Assembly (NCBI GenBank): GCA_030610885.1
Contig: JAUWQW010000007.1
Coordinates: 1 to 46,389, forward strand
Direction of reading: 5' to 3'
From: Candidatus Aminicenantota bacterium
GTDB lineage: Bacteria > Acidobacteriota > Aminicenantia > UBA2199
Length of the DNA stretch: 46,389 bases
Numbering within the stretch: the first letter of the stretch is position 1; the number at the start of each line of letters is the position of its first letter. The position numbers and the translations under genes were made by a program. Positions 9,279 to 18,168 of this stretch are shown piece after piece. The notes under the pieces are model-generated. The model saw only the letters and a list, made by a program, of their open reading frames with translations. It had not been told where the DNA came from and ran no database searches.

Positions 9279-9974
9279 TCAATTCAAATACTTTCTGTAT
9301 AATGCCATCATATCCATTTCTTTTAAATGTTCTGAAATTATAGGCTCTGCAGGCATAAGGCTACCATTCTTAATAAAGCTTACTCTATCAGCAATATTAT
9401 ATACATAAAATATATTGCCAGTTAAATATAAAATAGCTTTATCTTTCTGTTTCATTTCCTCAAGTAATATGTTAAATTTCAGTTCAAACTCCTTATCTTC
9501 ACCTCTTATAAAATCATTAATTACAATATTATTTTCATCATTCATCAATGAAATAGCCAAATAAACTGCCTTAAAATCAATAAGATTCGAATTCTTTATT
9601 TTTATATTTAAATCCTTTTCAAACAAATTAAATTGAAACAGAATCTCAAGAACTCTATTCTTTAAATTTATGTTATTACCACATATGTAATCAATAAAAT
9701 TATTCAAAGTAACCTCAATCTCAAAATCACCTATATCTTCAATATGGTTCACTGATGAAATATATTTTTTTTCAGATTCAGTCACATCATTCGAATCAAC
9801 AAAGATCTTACCTTTATTTATTTTTCTGAATCCTTCAAGTATTTCAAAAAGAGTTTCCAAACATTGTTCTTCTTTACATATCAAACAATATATCTCTCCA
9901 TTTTCTATTCCCATATTAAGATCATTCAATAATGATCCATTTTCACCATATTCCAAATGTTCTATTTTAATCAT
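9279..9974 (-). CDS. ABC-transporter ATPase-like protein lacking the nucleotide-binding motifs
   Basis: Collinear with ABC ATPases (IKIEHLEYGENGSLLNDLNMGIENGEIYCL...IADRVSFIKNGSL) but Walker A, signature, Walker B and H-loop are not conserved. Confidence 0.75.
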   Translation of the reverse strand: MIKIEHLEYGENGSLLNDLNMGIENGEIYCLICKEEQCLETLFEILEGFRKINKGKIFVDSNDVTESEKKYISSVNHIEDIGDFEIEVTLNNFIDYICGNNINLKNRVLEILFQFNLFEKDLNIKIKNSNLIDFKAVYLAISLMNDENNIVINDFIRGEDKEFELKFNILLEEMKQKDKAILYLTGNIFYVYNIADRVSFIKNGSLMPAEPIISEHLKEMDMMALYRKYLN

Positions 9975-11314
9975 TTCTTATAAATTAGATTTCTTAATCG
10001 AAAATAAGAAATTCCAATAAGTATTATGCAGTAACACATTATAATCAAGATCCCATATAAATAAGTTTCAGGTAAATGATTTTTTGCTCCGAAAATATTC
10101 TCATTATGTTTAACAAAGGGTTCTATCTTCTGGCTTCTCTTTATATACATTTTTTGAATGTAATACTCAAGAAACTCTCTCCTCAAATTTATGATATAAT
10201 CATAAAAACCTAAATATCCATAAAAACCCTGACCAGATATTTCATGTGATACAAATGAATAATAAAGAGAAGGATATAATAATGAACTTTTTTCATAATA
10301 ATTTATCAAATTTCTAAGCTTTTTTCTAAGCATCATTTCCCGACTTACATTTAGCATGAATTCGTTCTTCCTGTATTCCTTAGCAAGTTTTATATTTATA
10401 GGTTGAATTTTAGTTAACGAATCTTTTTTCTTAAGAAGCAGTTCCAGTCCTCTTTTTTCAAAATCCATTAAAGTTTTTAGCTTTTTTATATTTATCTTTT
10501 CATTTGTCGGAAGCTTTTGAGATTCATTAAACAAGTAAACACGATTAATCTCAGGGATTAAAAAAATTGATACAAACCAGAATAAGAAAACCCACATATA
10601 AGTAATCATTTCAAATTTTGATAGAACTTTTATTAAACTTCCAATACAAAAGAAAAAATTTAGAAACAAGAGAGTATATAGGAGAAAGGGTAAAATATAA
10701 GGTATATTTTGAACATGAAGAGAAATGCCCTTTATTAAGGTAAAAAAGTAAACAAACTCAAACAGGAGAACAAAAATCATATTCAGCCAAAAGAGTCTTG
10801 AAAAAAGTGCCTTAAAAAACACTCTCTTTAAATCCATTTGCTTCAAAACAAATCTCATATAATTCTTACTTTCAATCACTCCAGCGCCCATATAAATCAT
10901 AAACAAACTTCCGAATAGAAACACAATCCCTGAAAAATCCTTAAAACTCCCCTTTTGAGTAAACAAATTTTTACCCTTAAAAGAATGATATATTTTCAAT
11001 ATCTCAAGAGTATCAACATTAGATTCAATATCCTTGAATACAGTACTGTTTGTAAAAAAAACAGTAACAGGAGAAAGCTCATAAAGTACCCTGAATCCAT
11101 ATCCTCCATATTGTGTATAATTTGTATATTGTTTGACTTTCTGTTTTTCATAAGCAATAAAATTCTCTTTTTTGTTTAAAAATCCCATATATTCACTAAT
11201 CCCAACAGATATATAATAAAGAGAAAGGACAAATAAAAAGATTACAAACAGGTTCACCTTTTTATCTCTAAAAATACGCAAAAATTCATATCTTAAAAAT
11301 CTCATACAATTCAA
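9971..11314 (-). CDS. ABC-2-type permease-like membrane protein
   Basis: N-terminal LRYEFLRIFRDKKVNLFVIFLFVLS, several TM segments, large extracytoplasmic region; ATGA overlap with the ATPase-like gene. Confidence 0.75.
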   Translation of the reverse strand: MNCMRFLRYEFLRIFRDKKVNLFVIFLFVLSLYYISVGISEYMGFLNKKENFIAYEKQKVKQYTNYTQYGGYGFRVLYELSPVTVFFTNSTVFKDIESNVDTLEILKIYHSFKGKNLFTQKGSFKDFSGIVFLFGSLFMIYMGAGVIESKNYMRFVLKQMDLKRVFFKALFSRLFWLNMIFVLLFEFVYFFTLIKGISLHVQNIPYILPFLLYTLLFLNFFFCIGSLIKVLSKFEMITYMWVFLFWFVSIFLIPEINRVYLFNESQKLPTNEKINIKKLKTLMDFEKRGLELLLKKKDSLTKIQPINIKLAKEYRKNEFMLNVSREMMLRKKLRNLINYYEKSSLLYPSLYYSFVSHEISGQGFYGYLGFYDYIINLRREFLEYYIQKMYIKRSQKIEPFVKHNENIFGAKNHLPETYLYGILIIMCYCIILIGISYFRLRNLIYKK

Positions 11315-11341
11315 TCATATTTATCTTACCAGATATCCCGA

Positions 11342-11380
11342 ATTTAATCAAAGGGCAGTCTCACTGCCCTTTGATTAAAT
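11342..11380 (-). terminator. Perfect 17-bp hairpin spanning the stop codon, intra-operon attenuator or processing element
   Basis: ATTTAATCAAAGGGCAG-TCTCA-CTGCCCTTTGATTAAAT; poor U-tract on either strand. Confidence 0.5.
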
Positions 11381-12001
11381 ACTATAGAAAACAAGAGTAG
11401 CATAGTTCCCATAAAGACCTAAAATATTGTATTGCTGCAATAAGCTCCAGAAAAGTTTAATATCAGGTTTTTGTTTCATTAAAATTTCTTTTTTTATCTC
11501 TTTTAGTGTTGATAAAATCGAATCCATATCATTAACACTCTTCTCATACACACCTGCTACATCTCCTTTTTTAAGCAATTCTGATACCTCAGCCATAATT
11601 TCCTTATTAAGATGGTTCTTTTCTGCAAATGATTCATAATCAAATTTAGCATAACTCTCAGCCTCGCCCTTTTCATCACATATGATTTTACCAAAATTCA
11701 TTGCATCCGAATAATGAATCCTGGCCTTTTCCAGCTTAAAGATCGCTGATTCAGTAAGCTTAAAAACATAATCAAAATCAAATGCCATTTTTTCAGCAAT
11801 TTCAACCTCATTTAATAACAATAAAACATCGGAATTGGACTGAAGAAACAGAGATGTACCCTCAATAATCAGATCATTCTGATCGGATTTGTAATCGCAT
11901 GGGGGGTAATTCAATGCAATTATAGCATGAAGATACGTATAAGCTAATAAAATTACCACTAGCACAACAAATATTTTCAAAAAATTCCTTTTCTTTAACA
12001 T
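11375..12001 (-). CDS. Membrane-anchored/secreted hypothetical protein
   Basis: MLKKRNFLKIFVVLVVILLAYTYLHA N-terminal anchor; start set at 12001 behind AAGGAG (ORF track extends to 12037). Confidence 0.65.
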   Translation of the reverse strand: MLKKRNFLKIFVVLVVILLAYTYLHAIIALNYPPCDYKSDQNDLIIEGTSLFLQSNSDVLLLLNEVEIAEKMAFDFDYVFKLTESAIFKLEKARIHYSDAMNFGKIICDEKGEAESYAKFDYESFAEKNHLNKEIMAEVSELLKKGDVAGVYEKSVNDMDSILSTLKEIKKEILMKQKPDIKLFWSLLQQYNILGLYGNYATLVFYSI

Positions 12002-12153
12002 TTTTTTTCTCCTTATTAATTTAATTTCTTTGTTCAATTACAATATAGATTATAAAAAAGATAAATTGATTATCTATGGAGGAATAAAAACATCTATCAT
12101 TTGTCAGTCTTTTTCATTCTAATTTAAAGTTATTTAAATTGCATAACCTTGAA

Positions 12154-12324
12154 TTAAAAATCTTTTATACTTTCAAAATATTCTTTAGTTCTTAAAATTT
12201 TTTCCAGTTTCTGTCTTGAAATTCCATAATTCTTTTCTAATTTATCAATATTATAATATTCATCATATTTTTCTTTATTAATTTCTTTTAAATCTTTTAA
12301 CTTTTTTTTTAAATCTTTACTCAT
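12154..12324 (-). CDS. Small 56-aa ORF not in the supplied track
   Basis: MSKDLKKKLKDLKEINKEKYDEYYNIDKLEKNYGISRQKLEKILRTKEYFESIKDF*, RBS AGGAGT 5 nt before ATG, downstream of the sigma54 promoter. Confidence 0.6.
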   Translation of the reverse strand: MSKDLKKKLKDLKEINKEKYDEYYNIDKLEKNYGISRQKLEKILRTKEYFESIKDF

Positions 12325-12381
12325 TTTTTACTCCTAAATCATAATTTCGCCTTTTTATAATTTTTATCATATTAAACACAT

Positions 12382-12397
12382 AGCAATTTTTATGCCA
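12382..12397 (-). promoter_or_regulatory. Sigma54 (-24/-12) promoter
   Basis: Minus strand TGGCAT-AAAAA-TTGCT, GG-N10-GC spacing, 58 bp upstream of the small ORF. Confidence 0.65.
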
Positions 12398-12481
12398 ACT
12401 TTTCTAAAAAAACCCTTATCATTTGATATCAAGGATTTCCAGCTTTTTTCATATTTTTTTTATTCATACAATCTATATTAA

Positions 12482-12502
12482 TGTGTTAAGTATCTTTACA
12501 CA
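12482..12502. promoter_or_regulatory. Palindromic site 1
   Basis: TGTGTTAAG TAT CTTTACACA. Confidence 0.6.
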
Positions 12503-12563
12503 ACAATTTTATAAAAAGCTTTAAAGCATTTGACAATGAGGGTTTATAAAATTCAGCCTAAAT

Positions 12564-12584
12564 TGTGTAAATTTTCTTTACACA
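12564..12584. promoter_or_regulatory. Palindromic site 2
   Basis: TGTGTAAAT TTT CTTTACACA. Confidence 0.6.
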
Positions 12585-12634
12585 TCGCAAATACAATCAA
12601 TAATACTTGATATCAAAGGCTTTCCAAAAAATAA

Positions 12635-12655
12635 AGTGTAAAATATCTTTACACA
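12635..12655. promoter_or_regulatory. Palindromic site 3
   Basis: AGTGTAAAA TAT CTTTACACA. Confidence 0.6.
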
Positions 12656-12705
12656 ATCATCTCCAAACACGAGAATAAAACATCGGGAATACTTTAAATT
12701 ATTTT

Positions 12706-13488
12706 CTAATCATTTTTGCTTTTAATAGCAGAAATAATGTTCTCTGCAATTTGCTGGAGATTCTCATAATGAATCAACCTTTTAAATATAGATTCCAGAG
12801 AGGGAAGCTGCATAAGATCTTTTAATTGAGTTACTGAGTTATCTGCAAGAATAACTCCCTTATCTATGATAATAACACGATCACATATTTTTTCAACAAC
12901 TTCCAGAATATGAGATGAATATATGATGATCTTTCCCTGTTTGGAAAACTGTCTTAAAATATCTTTAAATATTAACATAGTTGAGGTATCAAGTCCTGAT
13001 AAGGGTTCATCTAATAAAAGGATGTCCGGATTATGTATCAAAGAAGCTACAATTAATATTTTTTGCCGCATGCCTTTTGAATAATTAGATATGGGAAGAT
13101 GCATATCTATGGATAAGCCCAATTGCTCCATCAAATAATCTATTTTTTTGTTTAAGATCTTTTCAGGAATAAGCCGCAATCTACCAACCAGTTGAAGATA
13201 TTCTTTACCACTCAAATGAGAATATAACTCAGCCTGCTCAGGAATATACCCTATTCTCTTTTTATATTCAAAAATGTTTTGATCAATATCCGATCCATTG
13301 AATAATATTTGTCCTGAATTGGGTTCCAGCAAGCCTGAAAGCATTTTAATTGTAGTAGTTTTTCCTGCTCCATTGGGACCAAGATACCCCAGTATTTCAT
13401 AAGGTTTAGCAACAAAACTTATACTATTAACAACTGGTATATTATTATATTTTTTAGTAATTTTTCTTATCTCTAATATTTTATTCAT
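12706..13488 (-). CDS. ABC transporter ATP-binding protein (intact)
   Basis: GYLGPNGAGKTTTIKM Walker A, YSKGMRQK signature, ILLLDEPLSGLD Walker B, SSHILE H-loop. Confidence 0.93.
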   Translation of the reverse strand: MNKILEIRKITKKYNNIPVVNSISFVAKPYEILGYLGPNGAGKTTTIKMLSGLLEPNSGQILFNGSDIDQNIFEYKKRIGYIPEQAELYSHLSGKEYLQLVGRLRLIPEKILNKKIDYLMEQLGLSIDMHLPISNYSKGMRQKILIVASLIHNPDILLLDEPLSGLDTSTMLIFKDILRQFSKQGKIIIYSSHILEVVEKICDRVIIIDKGVILADNSVTQLKDLMQLPSLESIFKRLIHYENLQQIAENIISAIKSKND

Positions 13489-13528
13489 CTTTTCCTCAAA
13501 AGTTTCTGTCCATTTCCATAAGCTTCAA

Positions 13529-15250
13529 TTAATCCAGCCCTAATGTTAACATTACAGATTCAGGCTCTTCCTCATATATGAGATGAAGCTCTTTAATTTT
13601 ATAATTTTCGTAAAACCTTAAACCCAAATACATAATAAACGCTATTGAAAAGAAAAACACATAATAATGTGGATTATTCAATAAATAGACTCCCAACTTA
13701 GACAATGAAAAGAAATATCCAAAAAATCCTAAAACCAGATATGGCCAAAAATATTTAAGTTTAAGTTTTCCTGGAACGTATTCAGATGCAAAAGGGAGTT
13801 TCCTGAAATTAATAAAACACACTTCCAATAATAACAGAGCGATGAATAAACAATAAAGTGTGTGATATATAGCAAGCTTCATGCCCCAGAAGTAATGATA
13901 AAGAGGATAAGTAATAATGGCTAAAGGTAAAACCGAAGAAAAAATGAGACCCTTTTTAAAGCCCTTTATATAATTTTTGATCTGTATAAGTTCACTGATT
14001 TTAAAAATCCAATTAGCTTCAAGCATGATAGGATATATAACAATCAGCCTCAATCCAACAATCAAAAAAAAGTATAAACCTATTGGAATAGATACAAAAT
14101 AAAAATTGACAGACCAAAAAAAGCTCTCTCCCTCTTTTATATATATGTGGATAAATCTACTAATAAAAAAACTAATGGGAAATGCTAAATACAATATCAA
14201 TTTTAACTTATGCTCCTTGCTTCTTTTTAGTGTTTTAATATAAAACATGAAAATTGCATACTGAACAGGATGTTTTAAAAAAAGCTGCTGAAATATATGT
14301 TTTAAATACTTGAACAAAGATATATATTTTATTCTTTTTTGATTCACAGCATAATTTTTCAGGTATCTCCTTAAGCTGATTGGAACAGCTGTCAAGTACA
14401 AGGCAACTAAAAGAAACACTGCAATAAGGCCAATCATACAATTTCTTTCCAATATTGGATCTGTTTTGCAAATCATGTGGTTATAAATCCCGGTAAACCA
14501 TAATGGGGGATAATAATCCATAAAATTGGAAGCATTATCCTTTAATGAAGGCAATGATTTATATACCATTGGAAACCACACAAATACAGATAGAAAGCCT
14601 AAAAGCAGAGTAAACTGAAAAAAAGCAGATACCTTTTTAAAGATTTCCCTTTTAAACAAAATCATTAAAAGACTTTGTATGAATGCAACTGCAAAAAAAA
14701 CAAATAGACTCCCCAACAAATTGGATAAATAATGAGCCAGTCCTCCAAAAAAAGGATTGAAATTGGGCAAGTTACCAGGATAAAAAATGAATATAAGGGT
14801 TGAAAAAATATTCAATATAGTTGATATGATCACTATAAAAATAAGCAAACTAAAAAATTTTGCTACAAACAACACTCTTGCTCTAACTGGTAATGATATT
14901 AAATTAATATAATCCATACGGTCTAAGAAAATTTTATCCCAGTTTGAAATAGTAATTACACCAATTAAAGCCATATTAAGGCTTAAAATCAATGTTTCTT
15001 GCAACCAAAGGTCTGAAACAGAGAGATTGAACATTTTGCTCCAGAGATATGGTGATAGTATTGTTTGGGAAATATATCCTATACTTACTGAAAAAATCAC
15101 CAGCAATACAATCTGCTGTTCTCTCTGTTGATTTTCAAACTTTAATAGATCATTGTAAAATAGACGCGTTAAAAAGTGTCTTGACAATGAATAAAATTGT
15201 CTGAGTTCATTGCTGATTGTTTTAAATATTTTCATATCTTTTAACAACAT
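13529..15250 (-). CDS. ABC transporter permease
   Basis: 573 aa, many TM segments, directly upstream of the ATPase gene. Confidence 0.8.
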   Translation of the reverse strand: MLLKDMKIFKTISNELRQFYSLSRHFLTRLFYNDLLKFENQQREQQIVLLVIFSVSIGYISQTILSPYLWSKMFNLSVSDLWLQETLILSLNMALIGVITISNWDKIFLDRMDYINLISLPVRARVLFVAKFFSLLIFIVIISTILNIFSTLIFIFYPGNLPNFNPFFGGLAHYLSNLLGSLFVFFAVAFIQSLLMILFKREIFKKVSAFFQFTLLLGFLSVFVWFPMVYKSLPSLKDNASNFMDYYPPLWFTGIYNHMICKTDPILERNCMIGLIAVFLLVALYLTAVPISLRRYLKNYAVNQKRIKYISLFKYLKHIFQQLFLKHPVQYAIFMFYIKTLKRSKEHKLKLILYLAFPISFFISRFIHIYIKEGESFFWSVNFYFVSIPIGLYFFLIVGLRLIVIYPIMLEANWIFKISELIQIKNYIKGFKKGLIFSSVLPLAIITYPLYHYFWGMKLAIYHTLYCLFIALLLLEVCFINFRKLPFASEYVPGKLKLKYFWPYLVLGFFGYFFSLSKLGVYLLNNPHYYVFFFSIAFIMYLGLRFYENYKIKELHLIYEEEPESVMLTLGLD

Positions 15251-15284
15251 TATATATATAACAAAGTATCTATAAACACTTTAC

Positions 15285-15313
15285 ATTATAGGACTTAAAG
15301 CCTTTATATGCAA
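15285..15313 (-). promoter_or_regulatory. Possible sigma70 promoter for the ABC operon
   Basis: Minus strand TTGCAT-N17-TATAAT. Confidence 0.4.
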
Positions 15314-15364
15314 TATGTATGTTCCCTGTATTTCATATTAATATAGCTTTTTTAAGGTTTTTTC

Positions 15365-15386
15365 GTTCTGAATCTTGATTTAGAAC
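15365..15386. promoter_or_regulatory. 22-bp dyad between divergent transcription units, operator candidate
   Basis: GTTCTGAATC-TT-GATTTAGAAC, 9/10 arm match. Confidence 0.45.
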
Positions 15387-15434
15387 ATGTTTTAAAATAA
15401 GATAAAACACAAGAATAAAACATCATAACGCCTC

Positions 15435-15463
15435 TTGACAGTTATATTTTAAGATTGTATATT
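15435..15463 (+). promoter_or_regulatory. Sigma70 promoter of the kinase/regulator operon
   Basis: TTGACA-N17-TATATT. Confidence 0.65.
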
Positions 15464-15497
15464 AAATTTGTTTCAAATTGTATATAATTTTAACAAT

Positions 15498-16700
15498 ATG
15501 AAAAAAATAAAAGAATTTGAATTTATAAAATCAATTTCCAAAAGCATTGAGGGTTCCTATTCTCCTAATGATTTTTTAAATCTTTTACACAAACTCATTC
15601 AAAATTTCATACCTTTTAAAAGAATTATCATATTCTACAGAGATGGATTCGGTAATAAATTCAGCCCCTTTCCAGAAAAAATTGATAATTCTCAAATCAT
15701 TACACTTAATGAAAATTCCAATTTAATAAAGAGCTTCATTACACGTAAGAGTTCTATACTATTTGATAAAAAAGAGAATATATATTGGGAACTATTCAAT
15801 AAAGATTCAAATAATTTATTGGATAAATATAATATAAACTATATTATTCCACTATATTGTAAAAATTATTATCGCGGGATACTTCTTGCCCATATTGAGC
15901 ACAATAAAACCAGACTTATAAAAGATATAGATAGAATAATAAAAATAGCTGCAAATATCTTCATACCAATCATAGAGACTGAACGCCTTGAAAATGAAAA
16001 TGACAGAAACTATTACAGATTATTCAAATTTGACAGGTTAGTTTTACTTGGTGAAATGGTTGCCTCAATCTCTCATGAACTAAAAACACCAATGAATACT
16101 ATTATTTTAGAGATCGAAGAAATCATTGATTCATATATTAAACCTGATGAAATTAAATCAGCTTTAAAAAAAATAAAAAAAGAAACCTTTAGAGTTAATG
16201 ATTTTATAGAATCACTGCTAAGTTTCTCAAAGCTTAAAGAAATATCAATAATAGACTTTTCATTAAAAGAATTTATAGAAAAAGCTCTTAACGATATCCC
16301 AAAAAAAAGGATACCTGCTAATGTTAAAATAATAAAAGAAATAGATGAAGACCTATATGTGTCAGCTGATAAAAACAGGTTACATCAAGTTTTTTTAAAT
16401 ATACTCTTTAATGCAGTTGATGCAGTTGGAGAAACAGGCGAAATTACAATAAGAATCTATTCAGAGTACAAAGATGTAAAAAAGGGCATGAAGTATATAA
16501 TTTCAATCCATGATAATGGACCAGGTATTCCTTTAGATATAAAAGATAAAGTACTTAAACCCTTTTTTACCACAAAAAAGGAAGGAACCGGCCTTGGACT
16601 ATATATTTCCTATGGAATAATGAAAAGCTTGAAAGGAGATTTAGAAATTGAAAGTACTGAAAATGGAACAACTGTTTATTTAATATTACAGGATGATTGA
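15498..16700 (+). CDS. Histidine kinase with GAF-like N-terminal region
   Basis: ISHELKTPMNTI H-box, NILFNAVDAVGE, DNGPGIP, KKEGTGLGLYIS; start set at 15498 because the promoter makes 15468 unlikely. Confidence 0.9.
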   Translation: MKKIKEFEFIKSISKSIEGSYSPNDFLNLLHKLIQNFIPFKRIIIFYRDGFGNKFSPFPEKIDNSQIITLNENSNLIKSFITRKSSILFDKKENIYWELFNKDSNNLLDKYNINYIIPLYCKNYYRGILLAHIEHNKTRLIKDIDRIIKIAANIFIPIIETERLENENDRNYYRLFKFDRLVLLGEMVASISHELKTPMNTIILEIEEIIDSYIKPDEIKSALKKIKKETFRVNDFIESLLSFSKLKEISIIDFSLKEFIEKALNDIPKKRIPANVKIIKEIDEDLYVSADKNRLHQVFLNILFNAVDAVGETGEITIRIYSEYKDVKKGMKYIISIHDNGPGIPLDIKDKVLKPFFTTKKEGTGLGLYISYGIMKSLKGDLEIESTENGTTVYLILQDD

Positions 16701-18054
16701 AATGAAAAAAAAACATTCAATATTAATTGTTGAAGACGATATTTCATTAAGAAACTCAATAAAAAATATTCTTAAAAGAAGAGAATATGAAGTCAGTGAG
16801 GCAAACTCAGTAAAAACAGCACTTCTAACCTTAAAAAAGAGAGTATTTGACCTTATTCTTTTAGATATTACATTAAAAGATGGGTCAGGTATGAATGTTT
16901 TAAAAAAGATCTCAAATGACTATAAAAACAGAGTTATAATAATTTCAGGAACAGGAACTATTGATATAGCAGTAGAAGCCATAAAAATGGGAGCTTTTGC
17001 TTTCCTTCAAAAACCAGCTGGACGTGATGTGATTTTAGAAACAGTAAAGAAAAACATATTATTAAACCAAAAGCTGGATGATTATCAGACACTTATATCT
17101 GAATTGTGTGATAAATCAAAATTCGAAAATATCATTTTCAAAAGTCTTCAAATGAAAAAAATAATACAAAAGGCAATCAAAATTACTGATCTGGATAATA
17201 CGATATTAATTAGTGGAGAGACTGGAACTGGCAAAGAGTTACTTGCACGTGCTATCCATTATACATCAAAAAGGAAAAATGACCCCTTAATTACTATTAA
17301 TTCTGCATCAATTCCAGACACCTTGGCAGAATCTGAACTTTTTGGATTTGAAGCAGGGGCATTCACAGACGCAATCTCTTCCTTTCCTGGCAAATTCATA
17401 CTTGCTGGAAATGGAACTATATTCTTAGATGAAATTTCTGAATTATCTCCTCTTATTCAATCAAAATTATTGAGAGTTCTTGAATCAGGCGAAATCTCTC
17501 CATTAAAAAGTGCTAAAACAAAAAAGATAAACGCCAGAATAATTACTGCAACAAATAAAAATTTAGAAACACTGGTCAAGAAAGGACTTTTCAGAAAAGA
17601 TTTATACTACAGAATAAACCAGATTAATATTCATATACCTCCATTAAGAAAAAGAAAAACAGATATTATACCTATTGCTGAACATTTTCTTTTTATTTCC
17701 AATATTACCCTATCAAAACGTATTGAAAGATTTGATGATGAAGTTAAAGAGACTCTTCTCCAATACTCATGGCCAGGTAATATTCGCGAATTAAAAAATG
17801 TAATCAATGAGCTCTCTCTCTTCGTTTCAGGTCCAGAAATTAAGATGAAACATCTACCTTACAGTATATTAATGCAAAAAAAATCATTTAAAAAAGAAGA
17901 ACATTTAACCACATTAAAAGAAATTGAGAGAAACCAGATTATTAATGTCCTAAAATCAACAAATTTTAATATTAAAAAAAGTGCTAAAATTTTAGGTATT
18001 TCCAGACCTTCTATTTATAAGAAGATAAAAGAGTTTGACATAAATAAAATTTAA
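16693..18054 (+). CDS. Sigma54-dependent NtrC-family response regulator
   Basis: REC domain, GETGTGKELLARAIH, GAFTDA loop, GTIFLDEISEL, Fis-type C-terminal HTH. Confidence 0.95.
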   Translation: MIEMKKKHSILIVEDDISLRNSIKNILKRREYEVSEANSVKTALLTLKKRVFDLILLDITLKDGSGMNVLKKISNDYKNRVIIISGTGTIDIAVEAIKMGAFAFLQKPAGRDVILETVKKNILLNQKLDDYQTLISELCDKSKFENIIFKSLQMKKIIQKAIKITDLDNTILISGETGTGKELLARAIHYTSKRKNDPLITINSASIPDTLAESELFGFEAGAFTDAISSFPGKFILAGNGTIFLDEISELSPLIQSKLLRVLESGEISPLKSAKTKKINARIITATNKNLETLVKKGLFRKDLYYRINQINIHIPPLRKRKTDIIPIAEHFLFISNITLSKRIERFDDEVKETLLQYSWPGNIRELKNVINELSLFVSGPEIKMKHLPYSILMQKKSFKKEEHLTTLKEIERNQIINVLKSTNFNIKKSAKILGISRPSIYKKIKEFDINKI

Positions 18055-18168
18055 ATTTTTCAGTTATTTCTTTTACTGAAGTTGGTATTAAAGATAGAAA
18101 AGGTAAGCAAAAATAGTTTTATCTTTTAGGTACTGGGAAAAAAGATTCAATTAGTGATAAAATAATAT

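Noticed and set aside
12482-12655. The three palindromes as Rho-independent terminators of the ABC ATPase gene
   Set aside because: AT-rich arms, 3-nt centre and no U-tract; repeated invariant arms fit protein-binding sites better
15306-15326. Possible sigma54 element GGGAACATACATATTGCA on the minus strand upstream of the ABC permease
   Set aside because: GG to GC spacing is 12, not 10; a sigma70-like TTGCAT-N17-TATAAT fits better
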